A stretch of DNA of 64,000 nucleotides from the NCBI GenBank assembly GCA_028718605.1, contig JAQULM010000001.1:539101-603100 (forward strand), written 5' to 3'. The notes under the pieces were generated by a model. That model was not told the origin of the DNA, did no database searches, and saw only the letters and a program-made list of their open reading frames with translations. The position numbers and the translations under genes are program-made. Origin of the DNA: Patescibacteria group bacterium. GTDB lineage: Bacteria; Patescibacteria; ABY1; UBA10025; JAHIVO01. Within the stretch, counting starts at the first letter, position 1, and each line of letters opens with the position of its first letter. Positions 42,086 through 49,123 of the stretch are shown here, piece after piece.

Positions 42086-42168
42086 GCCCAGGTGGTGGAA
42101 TTGGTATACACACTAGGTTGAGGGCCTAGGCTCATTTGAGCGTGCGGGTTCAACTCCCGCCCTGGGCA
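42086..42168 (+). tRNA. tRNA-Leu (GAG)
   Basis: Acceptor arms GCCCAGG and CCTGGGC pair, the anticodon stem CTAGG/CCTAG encloses TTGAGGG with anticodon GAG, a long variable arm is present, and the T-arm is GGTTCAACTCC. Discriminator A is followed by TTA, so CCA is not encoded. Confidence 0.95.
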
Positions 42169-42233
42169 TTACACGATGACGCTTCTTTCAAAACTTACAG
42201 CCTGATTTATTTCCCAAGGATTGGTAAATCGTT

Positions 42234-42351
42234 GCGGGAGTTGAAGCTGACCCGAACGCGCCGACAGGCGATGAAGTGAGGGCAGCGGGCTGCGGAGGAG
42301 AGCAAGGAGCGCTGCGACGGGCTCGGGGGAGCAGAACTCCCGCCCTGGGCA
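42234..42351 (+). mobile_element. tRNA-Leu-linked mini-element with inverted T-arm and copied T-arm/acceptor
   Basis: It begins with GCGGGAGTTGAA (42234-42245), the exact inverse of the tRNA-Leu(GAG) T-arm TTCAACTCCCGC, and ends with AACTCCCGCCCTGGGCA (42335-42351), a direct copy of the tRNA 3' end (42152-42168) at a distance of 183 bases. The two T-arm parts form a 9-bp perfect inverted pair. The body carries the 35-base core at 42249-42283 that is identical in the tRNA-His element, then a Gly/Cys-rich tail. There is no ORF with sensible codons. It looks like a miniature site-specific or retro-type insertion at the tRNA 3' end. Confidence 0.7.
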
Positions 42352-42472
42352 AATTGAAAATACTAAGACAATCCGAAATCATTCTGATGATTGAGGAAAG
42401 CGGAGGCTTTGTGCGATAGGTGAAGCAGCTTCACGAATGTGGAGATGCGAAACCTGTAGCACAAAATGACGC

Positions 42473-42548
42473 GGTGGCCATAGCACAATGGTTAGTGCAC
42501 AGGTCTGTGGCACCTGTGATATGGGTTCAATTCCCATTGGCCACCCCA
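42473..42548 (+). tRNA. tRNA-His (GUG)
   Basis: GTGGCCA and TGGCCAC pair as the acceptor, with an extra G (42473) at the -1 position typical of tRNA-His opposite discriminator C. The anticodon loop CTGTGGC gives GTG, and CCA is encoded. Confidence 0.95.
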
Positions 42549-42606
42549 GAACAGGCTAGCTAGTACATAGGTAGTCTGTTTTGGGACGAAAGCGTCTACA
42601 ATCCAA

Positions 42607-42720
42607 GAGAATTGAAGCCGACCCGAACGCGCCGACAGGCGATGAAGTGAGGGCGGCCGGCTCCGGAGGAGCGAAGTGAAAACGACGCGGGGGAGGAGAA
42701 TTCCCATTGGCCACCCCAGA
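42607..42720 (+). mobile_element. tRNA-His-linked mini-element with inverted T-arm and copied T-arm/acceptor
   Basis: It begins with GAGAATTGAA (42607-42616), a near inverse of the T-arm TTCAATTCCC, and ends with a 22-base exact copy (42699-42720) of the tRNA-His 3' end and following bases (42529-42550). The copy distance is 170 bases. The body at 42620-42654 is identical over 35 bases to the tRNA-Leu element, then becomes GGCGGCCGGCTCCGGAGGAG, again similar. No coding potential. It is followed by a strong terminator-like stem. Confidence 0.7.
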
Positions 42721-42759
42721 AAAAGTTGCGGCACCCGTTTAGGGTGGCGGAACTTTTTC
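42721..42759. terminator. Bidirectional terminator-like stem
   Basis: AAAAAGTTGCGGCACCC and GGGTGGCGGAACTTTTT form a 17-position stem with two mismatches. The A/T ends make it work on either strand. It lies after the tRNA-His element and beyond the tail of the minus-strand gene. Confidence 0.75.
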
Positions 42760-42766
42760 TGATAGG

Positions 42767-42863
42767 GATAAAAAAATGCGGATGTCATCTGCTCTTCAAA
42801 GGGTACGCGCACCAGTGAGGAATACTGGCTGCATACGGCCCTTGAGGAAACAGACTTCATCCG
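42767..42863 (-). ncRNA. Rod-like structured RNA or long terminator downstream of the 177-residue gene
   Basis: On the minus strand the sequence folds end to end: GCGGATG/CATCCGC, then TCTG/CAGA, TCAAGGG with CCCTTTGA, GTA/TAC and a CCAGT/ACTGG tip. It ends in CATTTTTTTA, so it is a terminator or the 3' end of a small RNA. It begins about 50 bases past the stop of the minus-strand gene at 42914. The nested symmetrical internal loops are more elaborate than a plain terminator. I found no SRP, 6S or other family signature. Confidence 0.45.
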
Positions 42864-42913
42864 CAGTTGCTGTTCGGTTCAATACAGGTTAGGTTCCCAG
42901 ACTAATAAACTGC

Positions 42914-43447
42914 CTATCCAACCATAGGCTCAAGATCGAGATCCTCGAGGGTGCCGACAACGACGATGTCGGCCGACTCGCCCTTCCATTCACCGCCCAA
43001 TTCGCCTTGCCGGATCTTTTTATAGCAGTCCGTCACGGACTGCCAATTGGTCCCACGGACCCGGATCCGTACCACCGCGCGGTATGCTTTCGCGAAATTC
43101 ATAATTTCAGACGAAGCCGAAGGCGTATTAAATTCTGCTGCGCCGTACTCGACTTCCCAGGAGGACTCTCCCAGTTTGCCGGCACCCTGTCTGATGTGCC
43201 GGTTCTGCTCCATCGGAACCTTGGCATAGAGCGAGAATGCGACTGGCTGCAGTCCACGGACAAAGGGCGGCATGGGTTCGGTCAGCGAATCCAGGGTACA
43301 GTAAACCAGGTTTCGGTTACTTGTGTCCGCCTTAAACAGGCCCCAGGAATATTTCCAGGGCGTTTCGGGTCCGACATCCTGCTTGATCCCAGCCGCTTTA
43401 AGCCGGGCTTCTACTGATCTCTTGCGGAAGTATACACGGATATTCAT
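42914..43447 (-). CDS. Hypothetical protein
   Basis: A 177-residue soluble protein not recognised. GAGG lies six bases before the ATG (MNIRVYF). It is rich in Val, Arg, Lys and aromatic residues, with a beta-rich look (RVYFRKRSVEARL, YSWGLFKADTSNRN, YRAVVRIRVRGTNW). No signal peptide or membrane segment. It is followed by the rod-like structure on the same strand. Confidence 0.6.
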   Translation of the reverse strand: MNIRVYFRKRSVEARLKAAGIKQDVGPETPWKYSWGLFKADTSNRNLVYCTLDSLTEPMPPFVRGLQPVAFSLYAKVPMEQNRHIRQGAGKLGESSWEVEYGAAEFNTPSASSEIMNFAKAYRAVVRIRVRGTNWQSVTDCYKKIRQGELGGEWKGESADIVVVGTLEDLDLEPMVG

Positions 43448-43665
43448 CTTTTTCCTCACTTTCTACTCGTTTGTTTGTTGGATGTATTGCGTTTGACTTA
43501 TTGCCTCTTTGGACGAGGCTATTGTGGGGAACCACTCCCAAATGTAAACGAACAGCAAACGCGTAAAACTATCACAAAAAGGAAATCCTGTCAAGCCCGA
43601 AGCTCATTGATCCGAATGTTTGTTGCCCTTGTTTTTTATACCCTGGACACTATACTGACAGCACA

Positions 43666-44262
43666 ATGCATCGCATCCGTATCATTCTCGAAATCATCCT
43701 GGTATTCGTCGTCCCGATCCTCTGGTTTGTGCTTGGGCTCGGGGAGCATGAACACCGGCTCATTGTTTTCGAGCTGCTTGTCGGCCTGACCGTCGCCCTA
43801 GCGCTGATGCACCGCATGGGCTTCCGGGCATTGGGCTTCCGCACGGACAACTTCCTGGCCGCGGCGAAACTGCTGCTGCCCGGGTCTGTCCTCGCGCTGG
43901 CGGCGCTTTTCATTTTATTCAAGCTGCACATCGGCGTACACTACTTCTTCAGTGACTGGTATGCCAATGTATATTTCTTCTACTACCTTTCCCTCGGCGT
44001 CATTTCCCAGGAGTTTGCCTACCGCGGGTTCCTGCTCCTCCGGCTCAAGCAGGTGACAGCCAATCCCTTCATTCTTATTGCCACCAACGCTGTTTTATTT
44101 GCCTTCTTGCATGTCCTGCATGAGAGCTGGCAAGTGGCAATTGAAACCGGCGTTTTGAGCGCCTACCTAACCTGGATATACCTCAAGCAGCCGAATATCT
44201 ACGCCACCTGTCTTGCCCACAGTATCGTCGGTGGCGCTGCTATCATCCTCGGGTTTGTCTAA
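43666..44262 (+). CDS. CPBP-family (CAAX-protease-like) intramembrane protein
   Basis: A 198-residue polytopic protein with a CPBP-type motif SQEFAYRGFLLLRL (Gln-Glu-x-x-x-Arg in place of Glu-Glu-x-x-x-Arg) at about residue 120, and a second motif FLHVLHESW with the catalytic-region His. The last helix has ATCLAHSIVGG with the third conserved His. Family members are metalloproteases or inactive relatives that process or sort membrane peptides. Because the first Glu of the EExxxR motif is Gln, activity is uncertain. Confidence 0.75.
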   Translation: MHRIRIILEIILVFVVPILWFVLGLGEHEHRLIVFELLVGLTVALALMHRMGFRALGFRTDNFLAAAKLLLPGSVLALAALFILFKLHIGVHYFFSDWYANVYFFYYLSLGVISQEFAYRGFLLLRLKQVTANPFILIATNAVLFAFLHVLHESWQVAIETGVLSAYLTWIYLKQPNIYATCLAHSIVGGAAIILGFV

Positions 44263-44392
44263 GGATGTGGCACGTTTTTATATAACTATTCAACGAGTAG
44301 ACGGTGTATATCGCTAAGTAAAAAGGTATCGGCTAGCCGCGATGGTGGTATTATTGTAGTATAAAGCTACGAAAGTAACATGAAGATGCGAT

Positions 44393-45220
44393 ATGCTCAA
44401 ACATATGACAGGGTTGCTCAGGTCGATCAAGCGACATAGGGACCGGGCTGACACCGCGGGCATCCTCAACGAGTACACTCACTCTGCGCCAAGCAATCAA
44501 GGTTTAATCGATATTTTCAAAGGGGAATGGTCCTCGCAAATCCCGAAAAAGTTTGGGGTTGAAGCCGGCGCTATTAAATTATTCGAGGATGCCCGGATAA
44601 AATGGGCGATATCTGTTTTCGGAGGCGTAAACGGCAAGAGGATTCTCGAGCTCGGTCCACTGGAAGCTGGGCACAGCTATATGCTTGAGCAGGGTGGCGC
44701 GAAATCAGTCGTTGCGGTTGAGGCAAACGCCCGTGCGCTCATGAAGTGCCTCATTGTAAAAGAGATTGCCCAATTAAACAGAACGAGGTTTTTGTTCGGA
44801 GATTTTATCGAGTACCTGCGAAACTGCCATGAACGGTTCGACATTTGCATTGCGAGCGGGGTGCTCTATCACCTCGTTAACCCGATTGAACTGATTGAGC
44901 TCATCTCGAAAGTAACCGATACTGTATTCATTTGGACCCACTATTATGATTCGAGGTGCGCCAGCATAAGGAATTTTACAGAAGTTAATTCCAGCCATGC
45001 GGGATTTTCGTGTACGCTGCATCGGTATGACTACGAGAAAGCGCTCGACTGGAACGGCTTCTGTGGCGGGATGAATTCATATACTCACTGGATGGGGCGC
45101 GATGACATCCTTTCGGTGCTTCGCTACTTTGGGTATAAAAACATTACTATTGAATTTGAAGATTTACACCATCAGAACGGACCGTCATTTGCACTCGTTG
45201 GAAAAAAACAACCCCTTTAA
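44393..45220 (+). CDS. Class I SAM-dependent methyltransferase
   Basis: A 275-residue methyltransferase-like protein. Motif I is RILELGPLEAGHSYML, the acidic motif II is VVAVEANARAL and motif IV is FDICIASGVLYHL. The surrounding FGGVNGKRILELGPLEAGH resembles FkbM/DUF1698-like methyltransferases that act in glycan or natural-product biosynthesis. The N-terminal 60 residues and the C-terminal WMGRDDILSVLRYFGY tail are not matched to a named family. Substrate unknown. Confidence 0.75.
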   Translation: MLKHMTGLLRSIKRHRDRADTAGILNEYTHSAPSNQGLIDIFKGEWSSQIPKKFGVEAGAIKLFEDARIKWAISVFGGVNGKRILELGPLEAGHSYMLEQGGAKSVVAVEANARALMKCLIVKEIAQLNRTRFLFGDFIEYLRNCHERFDICIASGVLYHLVNPIELIELISKVTDTVFIWTHYYDSRCASIRNFTEVNSSHAGFSCTLHRYDYEKALDWNGFCGGMNSYTHWMGRDDILSVLRYFGYKNITIEFEDLHHQNGPSFALVGKKQPL

Positions 45221-45292
45221 GAAGCTCCGAAAATACTTTACCGTAGGATTTGCTGACACAGTTAAAAGGTAATAATAAAAAAATAAACTACT

Positions 45293-45656
45293 CTGCCAAT
45301 AAAAACATCACATCTCGAGCGCACATGGTACTACCAGGTCGCGAAAATCCTGTACGTCCTGCTCCCGATCGCCGTTGTCGCTGAGTTTTATTTCACGAAA
45401 AAAAATTACGCTGGCCGATATTATGGACCATGCAATCGCATGGGGCGCGATCGTCGTCGGGTACTACTTCGACGCAGCTGTAATCTGGCGGGCATGCCCG
45501 TATAGTGCCTTCGAGGGCTTGCCGTTCGATAGCTGCTCGTGTGGTCCGGAACCTGCCGCCAGTGCCTCTGATCCTCCAAACATTATTATAAATACCAAAA
45601 AGGTGCTCATGAATAGTACGAGCACCTTTTGTGCAAATAATTCAGAATTGAACTAG
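45293..45656 (+). pseudogene. Frameshifted remnant of a small membrane protein
   Basis: Two frames together read as one protein: the first (WYYQVAKILYVLLPIAVVAEFYFTKK) passes into the second (ITLADIMDHAIAWGAIVVGYYFDAAVIW) at a run of eight A (45398-45405). Seven A would join them without loss. No good ATG opens the first frame, and the second runs past the terminator of the cold-shock gene, so the true end is unclear. It may be a decayed gene or a homopolymer error in the assembly. Confidence 0.5.
45597..45630. terminator. Bidirectional terminator (cold-shock gene)
   Basis: GGTGCTC and GAGCACC form a perfect stem flanked by A and T tracts on both sides. On the minus strand it follows the cold-shock protein stop by about 20 bases. 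Confidence 0.85.
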
Positions 45657-45850
45657 GCTTTGCTGACCTTAACCGCTGCAGGACCCTTGGGCGTATCCGA
45701 GATTTCGAATGTGACTGCGTCACCTTCGTGGAGTTCATTGAACGCAACTCCCTGGAGCTCGTTGGCGTGAAAGAACACGTCTTTCGCCTCGCCCTCGACC
45801 GTGATGAACCCGAAGTTCTTATCGGTCAGTTTTTTTACTGTACCATTCAT
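45653..45850 (-). CDS. Cold-shock domain protein
   Basis: A 65-residue CSD protein. RNP1 is KNFGFITVEG and RNP2 is DVFFHANEL, with the typical GTVKKLTDK start and VTFEISDTPKGPAAVKV end. The residue after the RNP1 Lys is Asn rather than Gly. It binds single-stranded nucleic acid and may help RNA folding at low temperature. AAAGG precedes the ATG. An upstream in-frame extension was not used. Confidence 0.95.
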   Translation of the reverse strand: MNGTVKKLTDKNFGFITVEGEAKDVFFHANELQGVAFNELHEGDAVTFEISDTPKGPAAVKVSKA

Positions 45851-46193
45851 AGGCCTTTGAAAGTAAAAAATATACCAATTAGATTGGAAGGTAGAGCAAT
45901 GATGAATTCGACTACTTTCTCTGTTTGCTATACTTCCGTAACAGTGGGCAGCGAACATGTATGCCTCGCGCTCACTGTTGCTCGGTAATTATACTAAATA
46001 ATTAAATATATAACAATGGCCTAGACGTGAAACGGCGAGGCTGTGACTCCCCAGAACCAATTCCTTCCCCTCAGGCCTGAGGCCCTTCAGGGCTGAAGGG
46101 TTAACAGCCCCATTATCTGAAATGTATCCGAATTTAAAAGATATTTTTTTATTTAGGTAAAAATGGTAGAATACGCTCAGACAACTATTAAAA
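45851..46193. other. Gene-poor stretch
   Basis: Between the cold-shock gene and the A/T-rich ORF no credible gene is seen. The region contains the cold-shock 5' sequence, a GC-rich hairpin CCCTTCA/TGAAGGG (about 46083-46100) and an A/T-rich run. The hairpin has no T tract on either side, so its role is unknown. Confidence 0.5.
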
Positions 46194-47546
46194 ATGAACG
46201 CCATGAACAATCAAAAGGGGTTTGTGCATTGGGTAATCGTAATATTAATTTCTGGAATGGCAGTAGGGTGTGTTGCAGCTGCGTGGTATTATGAAAAAAA
46301 TAAAGACGTTTCTGGCTCTGCTGAGTCCGCTCCCATAAAAACCATAAATAACAAAAACTCTCAATCGTCTCGTGAACCTCTTCACCTCACTACTCAACCA
46401 ATTATGAATCCTAATACTCTCTCGATAACAGCTTGTCAAAATAATCTCCAAGAAGAAGACGCCAACCTGTATGAAATAAAAAAAAATGTATTACAAAAAC
46501 TACACCCTGAACTGCAAGCAATCAATGCGGGATCGTTATGCACCCTATCGAATGGGATGACATTATTAACCTATAGCTACCAAGAAACCGACGCTCCCAA
46601 TGAGGATTCAAAAGGTATCACTGTATTTGATGAAAACGATCAGTATGTGAATGAATTGAAAAGCCTTAATTGCACTATGCTCGGCGACAATCTAGCGCCT
46701 CATATCAAATCTCTCGTTAGCGGAACTTTGAAAGCCTACTGCTGGAGTAGTGATGCTGCAATTAAAAGATATGAGGAATTTAATATCAGTTTAACTAACT
46801 TCACAGCTATAAAAACAGTGAGCGAAGAAGGATCGCAGATATCCCTGGAAAATTACCTCTCAATGAACTGTTCTGACACTGAGGACTGCTATAAAGAAAC
46901 GTATTTTTGTACAATCGAAAATTGCACTCATTTCAATCCAGAAACACCTCGTCAAATTACCAACGAGGAAAGACTAGTTTCCAATTATACTGCCTATTCC
47001 TGCGTTAATAATTCTTGCGCCTGCGTCTGCGACCAAAAAGAAACTGTTGCCCTATTTGAATTAGTTGGCAATCCAGAATCTATTGATACTACTCCATGGC
47101 AAGAAGTAACCGCACAGGATGGAAGCTATACATTCAAAGTACCATCCGACTGGATTATTACAGAAAACATCAGCGCGGGATCTCCTGATTTTAATAAAGA
47201 TGTATCCGACCCATTCAATCAAGTCGTCACCAACGGTAGCAAATTATCATTCTCATTACAAAAACCTTCAAACATCGGTTCAATGGCTGAGCTAGAATCG
47301 TTTGGGGAGCTTGGTCATGGTGGAGGAGCAACCTTTAACGGAAAACCAACTCATACTCCCACAAAAAACCTAACCTCTATTAATGGTATCATCGCGCAGT
47401 ATTCAACATATGCTGAGCTAGCAGACCAACATATTGGTTCATTGCAATTTCTCTACAATGAAGGATGGCATACCATTTCATATGAGCACAACGGACAAAA
47501 CGATTTATTTGGCACCATACTCAATACTTTTGAATTTACTGAATGA
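46194..47546 (+). CDS. Membrane-anchored hypothetical protein, A/T-rich
   Basis: A 450-residue protein with an N-terminal membrane helix (FVHWVIVILISGMAVGCVAAAWYYE) and a large extracellular part with many Asn, Ser, Thr and several Cys (ENCTHFNPET, CVNNSCACVC). The C-terminal 130 residues (EVTAQDGSYTFKVPSDWII, NGIIAQYSTYAELA) resemble PsbP-like or DUF-type beta folds but are not assigned. A/T content and codon choice differ sharply from its neighbours, suggesting horizontal acquisition. A terminator hairpin ends the unit. Confidence 0.65.
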   Translation: MNAMNNQKGFVHWVIVILISGMAVGCVAAAWYYEKNKDVSGSAESAPIKTINNKNSQSSREPLHLTTQPIMNPNTLSITACQNNLQEEDANLYEIKKNVLQKLHPELQAINAGSLCTLSNGMTLLTYSYQETDAPNEDSKGITVFDENDQYVNELKSLNCTMLGDNLAPHIKSLVSGTLKAYCWSSDAAIKRYEEFNISLTNFTAIKTVSEEGSQISLENYLSMNCSDTEDCYKETYFCTIENCTHFNPETPRQITNEERLVSNYTAYSCVNNSCACVCDQKETVALFELVGNPESIDTTPWQEVTAQDGSYTFKVPSDWIITENISAGSPDFNKDVSDPFNQVVTNGSKLSFSLQKPSNIGSMAELESFGELGHGGGATFNGKPTHTPTKNLTSINGIIAQYSTYAELADQHIGSLQFLYNEGWHTISYEHNGQNDLFGTILNTFEFTE

Positions 47547-47640
47547 TACTTTTACATACCCAAAATCACCCACAACCCCCATCAGGTTGGTTAAAACAAG
47601 CTTCTACTTGGAACCCTTTTGAAGCCTGTTTGAACCAAAC

Positions 47641-47667
47641 AAAAAATCGCCATAATGGCGGTTTTTT
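47641..47667 (+). terminator. Intrinsic terminator
   Basis: ATCGCC and GGCGGT (one G.U) form the stem with six flanking A and T pairs and a short loop, ending in TTTTTT, downstream of the A/T-rich ORF. Confidence 0.85.
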
Positions 47668-47724
47668 CAAGGTATGATATAGTAGAAGCGTCAGTATAAT
47701 AATTCATTTGAAAGGGGGTACCAA

Positions 47725-48531
47725 ATGAAAAAAGTTTTCATTATTGCTGCCGTGGCAATCTCATCAACGTTCCTCACGGCTGGTTTGGTGTATGCTGCAA
47801 GCCATGATATTACCGGAGAACTCGGCGGTGTATCGGGAGACATGTTTAATCTCGATGGGGCAATGGCGGTCGACTCGCTGATCGTTGGGGCGCAAAACGT
47901 GGGTGGGGTAACGTTCTTCAACGGCACGATAATCAACAACACAACAAACGGCAGCGCTGACAACCCCGTAACGTTTGGGGACAATGTCAGGATCGACGGA
48001 CGGGTATACCGCGGAAGCGCCGCTGGCACCGCGGACACGATGCCATTCATCGTCAATGACAACATGCAGGTTGCCGGCAGCCTCGAGGTCGGATCGTTTG
48101 CCTCTGAAGGCGTGGTAGATACGGCGAACCTAGCTGACGGAGCTGTCAGCCAAGCCGCCGAGGACTTTGAAACTAACAGCGTCATCTTCGACGCCGAATA
48201 CCCGGACTACGATGTCCTTCTGACGAAAACCATCACGACCGGGGACAGCACCCTGCTCGTCCTGTTCAGCGGGGAATTCCAGGGAACGAACACCGGCGAG
48301 ATCGTGACGTGGGTGACGCTCGACGGCGGGGACAGCAATATCCTCATGGGCTCGATGCGGGGGATGGACATACACACCGCGCACGCTTCGAGCACCATCA
48401 GCAGCAACAACATCGTTGCGGTTGAGGCAGGAACCCATACAATACAGGTGCGGGCAGCCATCTCCGATTCAGTCGGCACGATGGGAGACATGAGCAATGG
48501 CACGCTCGATGTTATCGAATTAAAAAAATAA
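47725..48531 (+). CDS. Secreted beta-rich surface protein
   Basis: A 268-residue protein with a signal peptide (KKVFIIAAVAISSTFLTAGLVYA) and a beta-helix-like passenger segment (VDSLIVGAQNVGGVTFFNGTI, NVRIDGRVYRGSAAGT) rich in Asn, Gly and Thr. The C-terminal part (about 150-268) looks like a jelly-roll domain (LLTKTITTGDSTLLVLFSGEF). AAAGGGGG precedes the ATG by five bases. It probably acts outside the cell, free or surface-bound. Confidence 0.7.
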   Translation: MKKVFIIAAVAISSTFLTAGLVYAASHDITGELGGVSGDMFNLDGAMAVDSLIVGAQNVGGVTFFNGTIINNTTNGSADNPVTFGDNVRIDGRVYRGSAAGTADTMPFIVNDNMQVAGSLEVGSFASEGVVDTANLADGAVSQAAEDFETNSVIFDAEYPDYDVLLTKTITTGDSTLLVLFSGEFQGTNTGEIVTWVTLDGGDSNILMGSMRGMDIHTAHASSTISSNNIVAVEAGTHTIQVRAAISDSVGTMGDMSNGTLDVIELKK

Positions 48532-48549
48532 TATACTACTGAACAATTC

Positions 48550-48756
48550 ATGAAAAAAACCACCCTCGCAATTATCATTGCTGCAGTCGTGGTTATCGGA
48601 GTTGGAGCGGCACTCCTTCTGCGGAGCCCGAAGGCATGCGCAGACCTCGACGAGCAAGCGTGTAAAAAAGCAGATAACTGCCTAAGCGTGCTCGTTCCCT
48701 GTTCGGGTCCGACATGCGCGAGCAATGCTGTATTTACGCAGTGCAAGGATAAGTAA
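48550..48756 (+). CDS. Small membrane-anchored Cys protein
   Basis: A 68-residue protein with one N-terminal helix (LAIIIAAVVVIGVGAALLL) and a short Cys-containing domain (ADLDEQACKKADNC, LVPCSGPTCASNAVFTQC) with six Cys, enough for three disulfides outside the cell. It starts 18 bases after the secreted protein gene, so the pair is likely cotranscribed. Confidence 0.65.
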   Translation: MKKTTLAIIIAAVVVIGVGAALLLRSPKACADLDEQACKKADNCLSVLVPCSGPTCASNAVFTQCKDK

Positions 48757-48836
48757 CTCTCCTGCTTACAACAATACCAATCGATTGCCTGGTGTATTGT
48801 AATACAATACGAGCGTATGTAACAAACACCGAGCCT

Positions 48837-49056
48837 ATGGACACAAACAAACACCGGTTGCTGAGAGCGTTTTGACGCGTTCTTATCAGGCACCCTGCAT
48901 GGATTCGCATTCACGTCGAGTACGGCAACAGCAATATTCATGTTCATCCCTGAGCGTTTCAGCCTCTTATTCATCGCATGCATAGGCGGGCTCGGTGCTG
49001 TGCTCGCAAACACATTCGGAATATTAGCCATCCTGTGGCTCGGTCGATTGAAATAA
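48837..49056 (+). pseudogene. Frameshifted small membrane protein
   Basis: The ATG frame reads MDTNKHRLLRAF and stops at TGA (48873-48875). The next frame continues as DAFLSGTLHGFAFTSSTATA and a clear two-helix membrane segment up to TAA (49054-49056). A run of four T at 48870-48873 joins the two; three T would restore one frame. It is either decayed or an assembly homopolymer error. There is no other start for the second frame, which has a stop just upstream. Confidence 0.6.
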
Positions 49057-49123
49057 TGCGCCGTTGCTCCCGTTCTGGTATACTTATGACGGCTGATAAG
49101 AATCGATTGCATACCGCATTGAT

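Noticed and set aside
42188..42860. Minus-strand ORFs through tRNA-Leu and tRNA-His region
   Set aside because: They read through tRNA genes and the elements in reverse, giving low-complexity peptides with no RBS or family.
42767..42863. SRP RNA identity for the rod-like structure
   Set aside because: No GGAA-type tetraloop or conserved asymmetric loop at the tip; it reads as a terminator or unknown small RNA.
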